From NCBI GenBank assembly GCA_028753945.1, contig JAPNXP010000005.1, positions 3,410,001-3,474,000 of the forward strand: 64,000 bases of DNA. Direction: 5' to 3'. Under the pieces are notes generated by a model. The model saw only the letters and a list, made by a program, of their open reading frames with translations, did not search any database and was not told the DNA's origin. Made by a program: the position numbers and the translations under genes. Each line of letters opens with the position of its first letter. Within the stretch, counting starts at the first letter, position 1. This DNA is from Hexactinellida sp. DTS-2022 (Eukaryota > Porifera > Hexactinellida). Positions 44,574-53,647 of the stretch are shown piece after piece.

Positions 44574-45000
44574 GAACGCTATATTATTATTTGCATAATT
44601 ATTAAAATCTCTAGAATATAATCTTATAGTGACGATGCATAACTAACCACAAACCCCATTATGAAATTTTGATAATGTAAATAGTCAATAGAAGGATTCT
44701 GACCTAGGTTGAGTTCTGTCCAGTCCATAGCCAGTTTTGGACGAACAGTGAACAAAGTCCGATTAAAAGTGGACGAAATCTCAACTTTGACATAGTTTGG
44801 AAGAAATAATAAAGGCGTTTTTAATTTGATTAACCATTCGTATGGCTTATGGATTAATTAAAATAAAATTAAGCTTGTATTCTGATGTAGGGAATTAAGA
44901 GGGTGTCAGGAGCTAAAATGGTAATATTATCAATCCCATTCTGACACGTATCATAGTGCATATATTGACATGAGTTAGTATTAAGTAATAACTAATAAGT
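44574..45000. other. Non-coding stretch
   Basis: No gene recognised. Possibly the 3' flank of P copy C. Confidence 0.4.
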
Positions 45001-46128
45001 TTTAATGGTGAGAAAATTTCTTTGCCTTGCGTGAATCGTCACTAGCAGCCAGCTGAGAATTGTAATTTTTAATTTTGTTTGATATAAGACAGTTCGCCAT
45101 TACACTAAACAATTGTCTTAAAATATCCCAATAAACAGTACTGCAAGAAGAACATGTATTTCTCCAGGTTTCACTATATTCACTTTCTACATATTTAATG
45201 CCTATAGAGACCAAAATCTGTTTAGAAGATCCTTGGGCTAGGACTGACAAAAGGGATTTGTTGCTATCAATCGAAACAAAGATTTTCCATAGAATAACCA
45301 CTGATTCTAATATAACATCTGAAGGCCATTTGAGTGATCCTCTGTCTACAATTTTCAAATAAGCATATCTTGAATCCTGGGGTTCTTCTATCAAAAGTTC
45401 TTTATCAATGGTGAGAAAATTCAAACATGCAGAGCATTTAGTGGACCGCTTATAATATTGATGTACTGTATACCCAGCCATAAATGCTAATGTTTGTAGC
45501 GTTTGAGAATTGTACTCAATAGTTTCTAATAAAGGGAGTTGGTTATTCAATTCCTCTATGACTTGAGATGATACATTTGGAGGACTTTGTACACTATCTG
45601 GACATTCTGAGAATTTACTGATAAACTCTTGGATAGAAATCTGTTCTGTACTCGATTGGTACAGTTTTAATATGCTAGAAACTTTCAGTCGACGTTCAGA
45701 CTCAAGTATTTGACAATAGGAAATATGATAGTTAGCTCCTGACATCTGTCTGTACAGTCCAAAATGATGTTCTAACGGATCATTCTGTAGAAAAGTAGTT
45801 AAAACATAAGAAAATCCGCAATTGGTAGTTAGATGGCGAACTATAAGAGGTAGGGCTAAGCATGAGTGCCTCAAACTAGTGAAGGTTTGGCGGGATAATG
45901 ATGCTTTATTTGTTTTGGTGGTTGCTTCCCAAGCATCAATCCAAAATACAATACGCTGTAAAAATGAGAAGCGAGGATCATCCCTTATAAGTGGTTTTGA
46001 AAATTATTGATTCAAACGGGAAACATGAATGTGTCCTAACTCAATATTGGAATTTGTCCTAACATCTGCCTTTGGAATTTGTCCTAAAACAATATCGGAA
46101 TTTGTCCTAATGAATAACCAAGCTTGGA

Positions 46129-46310
46129 TTTTGTCCTAAAAAAACTACCGGAATTTGTCCTAAACGCTTTATAACCAAGCTTGGATTTTGTCCTAAAAAA
46201 ACTACCGGAATTTGTCCTAAACGCTTTATAACCAAGCTTTGGATTTTGTCCTAAAAAACTACCGGAATTTGTCCTAAACGCTTTATAACCAAGCTTGGAT
46301 TTTGTCCTAA
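46129..46310. repeat. 57-bp tandem repeat in MULE arm
   Basis: About three copies of a 57-bp unit containing AACCAAGCTTGGATTTTGTC and TACCGGAATTTGTCCTAAAC, with small indels. Part of the left inverted arm of the MULE. Confidence 0.85.
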
Positions 46311-46495
46311 AAACTACTGGAATCTGTTATTAATAAAAATTTGAAGAGATCAATCAATTTAATATAATATAAAAAGATAGTAAATAACAGAACAAGCAGT
46401 ATACGGGAATTATCAGAAATGAGCACTAATTAATTATAGAAAGATTGTGATAGATTGAAAGAAAAATAATGGTGAGTAAATATTAAGTTTTCATT

Positions 46496-46816
46496 TTATT
46501 GAAATATCTTTAAAGCTCCCTTTATTGTATTCCTACAAATATGGCAAGTAACCTTCATCTCCCACAGACGATTTGCACATTTTTTGCAAAATCCACTATG
46601 AACAAAATCATCGTGTAAAAGTGCAAAATTTTCACTCCTCTGGAATAGACAAACATGGCAATATTCGAATTCATCCGCATTTTCATCTGAATTATCTGAT
46701 AAATTTTCAGAAATGTCTGGTATTAGTGGTTGCACTGGCCCGAGAGTGTAGTCATCAAGACCGATTGTTAAAGATACTGCATTGTGATATTCGATAGGAC
46801 TTAGAAAACCATTCAA
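46496..46816 (-). CDS. RING-finger C-terminus of MULE protein
   Basis: A 106-aa frame whose second half is a C3HC4-like RING: CHVCLFQRSENFALLHDDF, then HSGFCKKCANRLW, then CHICRNTIKGALKIF. The spacing (CxxC, H..FCxxC, CHxCR) fits a RING of the MDM2/XIAP style, which binds E2 enzymes in ubiquitin ligases. The first half is acidic (DISENLSDNSDENADEFE). Only seven bases separate it from the frame at 46823, so it is probably the tail of the same transposase protein, as in RING-bearing MULEs, or a captured host RING exon. Confidence 0.6.
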   Translation of the reverse strand: MNGFLSPIEYHNAVSLTIGLDDYTLGPVQPLIPDISENLSDNSDENADEFEYCHVCLFQRSENFALLHDDFVHSGFCKKCANRLWEMKVTCHICRNTIKGALKIFQ

Positions 46817-46822
46817 TAGTTG

Positions 46823-47611
46823 TTATTTACACTCATTTCTTCGATCTCTTTTCGCCTTTGTTACCGAGTTAGATCCTCTAGTCGTAGCATGACCTTCCTT
46901 CAACCGTTGCAGTTCCAAATCAAAATCAGAAATGATGTTATTCAAATAGAACATGAAATTCCAAATGTTTGGATGTGATACTTTTATGTAAGTATTTATT
47001 GTTTTATGGTACGACTCCGCTCCGTTATTTGTAGCATTCTTATAATAGAAAACAGAAAAGCTACAATGACCATTCATCCATGTCTTAGTAAAATACATCC
47101 TAAATCTTCTAATCATTTCCTTTTCTGGATCTAATAAATCTACCGAAGGGATCTCTAAAGACAGAAGAACAGGTAGTATATCTTCCTCCGGAAGCAAGGG
47201 CAACCCCATCAGTTTGCGAATATATGCCCTAAAATTTTGATTTCTCTTATATTACTTTGATAGTCCAATCGCAGAATATTGTGTATCCTGTAAGAGTGCA
47301 TCAAATTCTTGAACAGATGATGGTATTTTTGGTTGTCGAATTTTCCTCCTCTTAAACATGCTACTCTCTAGACTTCTAAAGGTAACTGAAGATGCCCCAT
47401 CAGCATCCCGGCAAGTTTCATTAAATACTTCTCGGAGATTACCCGTAGATATTTCAGCCTTGCGCTTTATTGCATTATTAAGCAATATTTTCTTGCAATT
47501 ATGAGACTTTGTATCGTGAGTATGGACACGAGTAACTTCAAGTAGATTTGTAATTTTATTGATTCTCCCAATTGATAAACAGGAATGCGTTCTAAATAAA
47601 GCACATTTCAA
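46823..47611 (-). pseudogene. MULE transposase, central domain missing
   Basis: 47611-47252 encodes an N-terminal piece with RVHTHDTKSHNC (tail of a FLYWCH-like finger) and KRKAEISTGNLREVFNETC, SLESSMFKRRKIRQPKIPSS, ending YSAIGLSK and a stop. 47240-46823 continues YIRKLMGLPLLPEEDILPVL, then NNGAESYHKTINTYIKVSHP and NIWNFMFYLNNIISDFDLEL, the conserved MULE C-terminus. The catalytic DDE segment that should lie between them (some 200 residues) is absent. The element is an internally deleted, non-autonomous MULE that kept its RING end. Confidence 0.75.
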
Positions 47612-49081
47612 ATAATGGTAGTTTCACATTCTCTTGATTTTACATATCGAAAACCTTCGCATTCATAGTTAGTTGAATTTAGCTTTTTACCTTTAACTAA
47701 AGAATATTCCATGAGATATTAAAATGAACGAGTTGATATAAATAAATTAGTTGCATTATATCAACTGGACTATATATAGTCCATATAATGCTATGTATTC
47801 AATATAAAAATCACACTTGATAGTTTTCTTTTCTAAAAGACTATTTTAAGCTACCATTTATTTATTAGTGTTAACAATAATACAAAAGGGCTCGAATTCA
47901 AAAACAAAGATTTAGGACAAATTCCAGTATTTTTTTATGACAGAATATAACAACATATTTTAGGACAAATTCCTAGATTGGGTTTTCTTTAGGACAAATT
48001 CCGGGAGATATTTAGGACATATTCAAGATTGGGTTTTCTTTAGGACAAATTCAATTTTGTACGTTTTTAGGACAAATTCCAGTACTCTTTTAGGACAAAA
48101 TCCAGCGATTCATTCAAACGTGTTCCCTTCTGAGGTGTACTAACATTAAATATTTTCCACAAGTTCACTATAATTGAAATAAATTCTGCTGATTTCGTTT
48201 TTGAGTTGTCGTTTCGTGAATAATCTTGAATTTTTAGACAAGCACTAGTTGACTCATTAATTATTTTGAGAGCAAGTTTTACATTTTGACGTTCAAAACT
48301 AGAAGGCCAGCATGATTTAGCTGTCAGTTAATGAGCAATTATAGCGAAAGCATGTTGCTCTTGTCTGTAAAGTATTCGTATGTCTTCAAAACAAGCCTTG
48401 CATTGAGTTAGAGGATACTTCAGGGAGGCAGTAGATATATCACCAAAATTAGGAAAAATAAAAGTGTGATTGAAATCTTTCGTATTAAGCCAATTATTCC
48501 GAATACACTTCAAAATGTGAACAGGATCAAAAACAAGAAAAGGCTTCTAGTAGGGTCGACAGGATGAGGAACAATAGGAGAGAGTTTTTTATCAGGAGAA
48601 AACAGTTTAAATATATTAACATTTTGGGGGTAGTTATCAGTACAAAGTACCTGAAAAAGAGACCGCACTTTTCGATGTCGTCAATTACAGATGTTATAGT
48701 GAGATGTAGTGTTGATGCTTTGGTAGAAGATTGGGGGACTAGGCGAACAATTGTTGACAATTTTTTATGAAGACTCGAAACCATAATTGCTAATACCGTC
48801 TTTATAAGATCCTCCATGTCCAATGTAGGTGCAATAATTTTACCACCTTTATACGAAATATCTGATTTGACATGGACTTCATCTATTTGCACAATAACAT
48901 TCTTTTGCTGTTCATAGAATTCTCTTGTCGCATTTTCTAGGAAAATCAAGTATTCACTTTCTAATCCAATTGGATCGTATAATCTCTGTAAGGTGTGAAA
49001 ATGTGGAAGAGATAAACAGTCAAGGGACTGTAAATAAATGTAACAAGAGTGAGAATAGATATGGGCCTTGAGGGACAAAAT

Positions 49082-49140
49082 CTAAACAAAATTAGTATAA
49101 ACTATAAGTACAGTACAGTAAATGTTATCAATTGACATAC
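49082..49140 (-). other. 59-bp intron in P copy C
   Basis: Between CCAG and ATTTTG on the minus strand: GTATGT donor, TACTAAT branch site about 10 bases before TTTAG. Splicing joins NRRRYNILIQ to ILSLKAH, exactly as the uninterrupted CAG-GT sequence of copies A (near 15010) and D (near 54575) reads. Confidence 0.75.
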
Positions 49141-50280
49141 CTGGATCAATATGTTGTATCTGCGCCTATTTGGGAACCATAACATTCTCAATCTGACACA
49201 AAACGAATTGTAGTCGAGGAAGGTACGTAGAAACAGATACATGCTCTTGGTTTATGAACTCCAACTCTGACTCTGACTCACCATTATATTTCTCAATTTG
49301 ATCGATTGCTTCAATAATGTGTTTCCTCGCTGAATTAACGTGATATCGTACAGGATCTGATTGACAAATATCATTCACAGAGGAGTTACATTCAATCAAA
49401 AGGATTTCAATTTGACGTATATCTGTCAAACAATTGAGGGATAGAGCAATTGGTTCGTTATGGTAAAATGCTTTGGTACTTAGATTGAAATTAATCGAAA
49501 GGGTGGCTTCGACTGTAATCTTAGAATTGTGAATATTTGGAAGTATAAAATGAACTGAATCTTGATTGGTAGACCAACGTAGCCAGTTTTTAAGAGAGAT
49601 GAGATGAAGCTTTTGTTTCAAGTCATCCAAAGTAGCAATACCATATCTCTCTTCAACAATCTTGAATGTTTTCTGACTTTCTTGTATAACCTGAGCAAAG
49701 AATTGCTCCTCTTTTAACTCCACTTTCAATCGTTTACATGACTTAGATGATTCAGGTGCTGAAAGATACTTAGGGAAGCCAGGCAGAAAACAAGGAACGG
49801 CGCCTTTGCAAAGCACTGGTACTTTGCGAGGAGTTTCTTGAAGTGTACCATTAGTTCCAGATGTTACTGATTAGGATCGAGCAATGTTTTCCTCACGAAA
49901 ATGTTTTTCACATACATATGTGTATTGGTTTATATCTACCAGATGTAGCGCTCTTATCCACTTGTGTCTTAGCTCAGGATCAGTAAGTAGTTTGAATACA
50001 GACACATAGGCATCAGTAGAGCTGTAGTTTCCTTGCATCCTGGAGCTGAACATTGTTCGGCATAACACAGTGGCACGAAATGGCAATTTGGTGGAAATAC
50101 CAATTAATATGGGAGATAGGACTAAGAAATGTATTATTGTTATATAGGTTATCGACCCAAGGAAACACTTTTGTGTGATCAGATATTATGTAGGACTTCA
50201 GGGTGACAAATTATGACGTCATTGGAATTCTCATAAATTTATTAATATATACAAAAATGAAATATTTTGTAAAATTCAAG

Positions 50281-52714
50281 TTATTCTTCTAGGATAAGGG
50301 AATTAACCATAATATCTTGCTTACTAATTTCTTCTTTGTTAATCTTAAGGGGTAATTTCTTATTTTCTCTATATAGTAAGAGTCCTGGATCACTCTGACA
50401 CATGATACAATTAAACACATCTCTTATATTATCTTCGAATGAAAACTTACGTGACAAACGCTCCCTAAATCTTCGAATCAACTTGTTTGTTGACTCAAGC
50501 CCCTCCTCGGATAATTGTTCCAAGCCATATCCGTTGTTTATATCAGATATTATGTGTGATGCATGGGCTAATACCCTATGTAATGTAGGTGTTATATTAG
50601 CCCAAGGGAAACGTGTCAAAATCAGCTGATACAGTTCACGACACACAACTGTTAGTTCAACTGTGTCTATTCTCTTATCGCTATTATATAATCGTAGAAT
50701 GGCTCCAAGGGAAATGTGGATATCGGTTATTACTTGTTTGTATTCTGATGGTATCACTGATAAAACCCAAAATAGAAAGTCCCTCTGAGAATCATCTCTT
50801 CTTACTAAACATCGCCTAACTACATTTTCCGTTGTAGATGTACCACCTTGTGTAGAAGGACAATCGATCTTTATGTTCAACTTTTCTTCGATTAAATTAC
50901 AAATAAAACTTTTCGCATTTTTTACTTTCGATGAAGTTGGAGACCATTTTCTCACTCCGGCATTCAAATGGCTAATAATTAACATGAACCAACTGAAACA
51001 TCTAAGGTATGAGTGCAGGGGTGAACTAGGAATTATTTCAATATCAGATAATGGGACATGTGTAAGATTAAATCGTTTGTCAGAACTTAGTGAGAGGAAT
51101 TCTTCATCATTAACCTCTTCGAAGATTGCTTTGGCATCACTGATAAATCTGTTTATTGGAAAGCCATCCTGGACAAGATCCAAGTCGTGTATCCAGGGTT
51201 TCATCCAGGCGTATGCAGCGCGCCTGGAGGCGCGTGAATTTGGAAGGAAACATTTCTAGGCGCGCGAAAATCGATAGATGCTTCCATATACGTAATACAA
51301 AATGAGTAATTTAGGCGCGTGTGAGCGAGCTCAAACTAAATCTAGGCGCGCGGGAAATTATGTCTGGATGAAAGCCTGCGTGTATCTGTCTAAAGGATGC
51401 AGTACAGAACTGACAGCAAGCCCCTCCAGCTCCACTTAAAATTTGAGCCATTTTACCATCAATTTGCGAACGCAAAACTTGGACACTTGCAGTAATACCA
51501 TTGATCAAAGTGAGACCGTTGTTTTCAATGTAAGCAGTTTCTTTATTAATTGTCGACATCAGAAAGCTAACATTCTCTTTGTTTTCTTGAAGAGCAAGAA
51601 TAGTGACGGGCCTGAAAGAAAACGGTGAGTTTGGAACAGGGTTTTTAAAAAGGATTTTTCCTTGGTTGTCAGTAATTGAAATGACCTTAAATCCAAATAA
51701 TAGAAAATTCTTGGTCGTCATATCTGGATGAGAGGTAGCTTGTTGGTAAACTCGATGAGAACCGGAACCATCTAGTCCATCTGAAATTCGAATTTTAAGC
51801 GGCTGGTCAATCTTGTTAATGGAGGTGTTGGGCAATATTCTATTTACTGTATGAGTGAGAAGTTTATGGTATGAAATACAAATGCCAATTGGGTGTTCTC
51901 TTTCTACTAATTTCATGTCATCAACAAGGCTAATTTGATTCCGATGGGCAGCTACTCGATTGTATCCAGGGAAAGTAATAGATTCTGTCATTAGAATACG
52001 TCTTAAGTCAATATACTTTGACTTCCCTATTTCTAGAGAGTCTAAAAGGAAGGCTGATACGTCTAAAGAGACATGCTTATTTAAATTCACGCGTCCAAAA
52101 CTACCACTGATAATTTCTTGACTCACCTTGGCAGTTGCTACATCATGCTCTTCATGTGAATACAACATTAGTAAGTAACTAGATATCATTTTAGGAGAAA
52201 TATCTTCTTACTGAGCAACAGTTTCGAGGTGTGACCTAAGATTTAATAGTCGATTACGAATGCCTTTATTTGTCAATTGGCTAATGTGCTTGTGAGTGAT
52301 CCGACTGAAATCCTCCTCGAAAATTACGGAGGACTGGGGCAATTTTTCAGTCGAAATATCTTCTACAATGGAGTCACTCTGCTCTGGTGATGTCTTTTTG
52401 TTAGGAATGGAGCAGAAGCACAATTCGTTCCATGTGAACAAGTCATTCCGTTTTGAAAATACTGATCGTTCCTTCACGATTTTAGAGAATTTCCTGCGAA
52501 AATAATCACTTTGCGATGTTTCAATATCATATTCGACAACGAATGCATATGCGATTTCACTTGAACTTTTCTCTAGATAAGAGATATAAAAGTTATATGC
52601 TTCCTCGTTGTTCATTGGTGTAGAAATTGCGTTGAGAGCTAATCTGATAAACAACCATAATATAAAATTTAATAAGATTTGGGTAAAAAATGCTAAAAAT
52701 TCTAAGCTCCTCAC
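50281..52714 (-). pseudogene. RAG1-core-like (Transib) transposase
   Basis: Three collinear segments. 52714-52208 is the N-terminal region; the start is uncertain, with MNNEEAYNFY at 52615 likeliest because a TTTATCAG acceptor-like site lies just upstream. A single in-frame TAA ends it. 52189-51387 has IRISDGLDGSGSHRVY (first Asp, 51770-51772), FKNPVPNSPFSFRPVTILAL, SQIDGKMAQI (second Asp, 51458-51460) and CQFC. After the MITE, 51185-50281 has FPINRFISDAKAIFEEV, SPLHSYLRCFSWFMLIISHL, TPTLHRVLAHASHII and LSEEGLESTNKLIRRFRE (catalytic Glu, 50494-50496). This order matches RAG1 D600/D708/E962 and Transib. About 710 codons from 52615. No RING or RAG2 partner is present, so Transib is likelier than a two-gene RAG-like element. 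It would cut at the CACAGTG ends. Confidence 0.88.
51194..51378. mobile_element. hAT-type MITE inside RAG1-like gene
   Basis: Ends CAGGGTTTCATCCAGGC and GTCTGGATGAAAGCCTG are inverted with two mismatches. They lie within perfect 8-bp duplications CGTGTATC (51186-51193, 51379-51386). GGCGCGC-type blocks (51216-51240, 51259-51266, 51314-51318, 51345-51352) fill the 185 bp. Taking out the element and one duplication puts CQFCTASFRQIH directly in frame with DLDLVQDGFP. Confidence 0.92.
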
Positions 52715-53251
52715 AAAAAAAGATTTAAGTTTTTTTGGGCTAACTCCGGGTAACCTAGGAATTGTTTTATTATGTTATAAATACAATTTACTTTAAAATA
52801 CTTCTTAATTTACAACGGGCAACAACAGGCAAAATTAGTTGCATCAGTTTCAGCACGTAAAGCTATCAATACTTAATAGAGAAATTATATCTTGTTTTGA
52901 AATGAGAATATAATAAATTACTCAGAAGATACGTTAATTATAATCTTACCATTAGAAAGAGCTCTAAAAATACTCCCTATTCATAACTTACGCACATGCC
53001 TATTAATATAGAAATGAAATGCATGCATGAATTCCTAAACTACTAATATGAAACCTTGAAAAATCATATTTTATAATTTTGTGGTTGTCTACTCTTGATT
53101 AGCAAAGTTCAAGAGATATCACTTGTGTTGCTTTATAATTCGCATATACTTATAGGTTTACGAGTATGGAGAATACGTTATAACTAATTATAGATAGATT
53201 TTAAGTTACACAATAATTCAATATTTCCACCTATCGTGCCATTGTGCATAA

Positions 53252-53647
53252 TTTGCTAATTAATTGAATGAACATCTAAATATTATTGTAAAGTGAATTA
53301 TCATGAAATAAATCGAAAATATATATTATTGTAGACACTTAATAAATGAAGGATACATATCACAAGAAATAATAGTGAAACAGCCATATTTTTGAATTAA
53401 ACTCTTATAAACTGATAGTTGAATGTGACTTTTACAACAAAAATGTAAATTGTGGTTGGGTAACAAAATGGCCTTCGCACTCATCCTTGGTGTAGTTTTC
53501 ATTTGTAATGGTCTATCCTTATACTTTAGTCATCTATGATACTATGTATATATAAACGCTATACATTGAAACTTTGTCATTTCTCCAATTCATTTCAGAT
53601 TTAGCATTACATTCAAGCAGTATACGTATTATTTCCTCACGATTACA
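53252..53647. other. Head-to-head leader region of P copies C and D
   Basis: AT-rich, lying between the right border of the Transib-like element and the ATG of P copy D. Its left part is the original upstream region of P copy C. The two P genes diverge from it. No TIR was recognised. Confidence 0.5.

Larger units (their letters stand above)
46019..48111 (-). mobile_element. MULE carrying a RING-finger protein
   Basis: Inserted in P copy C with a perfect 9-bp duplication ATTCAAACG (46010-46018, 48112-48120), the Mutator hallmark. Ends GGAAACATGAATGTGTCC and GGACAAAATCCAGCGATTC are diverged inverted repeats. They continue as long arms built from (T)TTGTCCTAAA and TTTAGGACAAAT units (46030-46330 and 47910-48110). 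The 2.1 kb contain minus-strand transposase parts lacking the catalytic centre. Confidence 0.85.
45002..50090 (-). pseudogene. THAP/P-element transposase, copy C, twice interrupted
   Basis: Minus-strand order: a damaged THAP finger (EQCSAPGC in one frame, then SVFKLLTDPELRHKWIRAL and YVCEKHFREENI in another), the AVPxxx box (GAVPCFLPGFPK, 49816 onward), a linker, and a 59-bp intron (49082-49140). The core follows: QIDEVHVKSDISYKGGK, a frameshift before CTDNYPQN, then HILKCIRNNW. The C-terminal part (46009-45002) has QNDPLEHHFGLYRQMSG with the expected Glu, LAFMAGYTVHQYYKRS and DRGSLKWPSDVILESVVILW. A MULE (46019-48111) splits it after the RLN codons. A Transib-like element (50066-53246) sits on its start codon. 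It is dead, but its pieces are closer to copies A and D than to copy E. Confidence 0.85.
50066..53246 (-). mobile_element. Transib / RAG1-like DNA transposon
   Basis: The element starts CACAGTGGCACGAAATGG and ends CCTATCGTGCCATTGTG, so both ends read CACARTGGCACGA inward. The left heptamer is exactly the V(D)J signal heptamer CACAGTG. A perfect 5-bp duplication CATAA flanks it (50061-50065, 53247-53251). Five-bp duplications and CACWRTG termini are the mark of Transib and RAG transposons. A GGTGGAAATA block occurs inside both ends, 18 nt after the left heptamer and 9 nt after the right. It holds one minus-strand gene and no RAG2-like Kelch frame. It lies across the start codon of P copy C. 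Confidence 0.92.

Noticed and set aside
50066..53246. True 12/23 recombination signal sequences at the Transib-like ends
   Set aside because: Only the heptamer matches. The shared inner block is 9 and 18 nt from the heptamers and is not a recognisable ACAAAAACC nonamer.
52800..53246. RAG2-like partner gene beside the RAG1-like gene
   Set aside because: The remaining non-coding parts of the element are too short and contain no Kelch-like frame.
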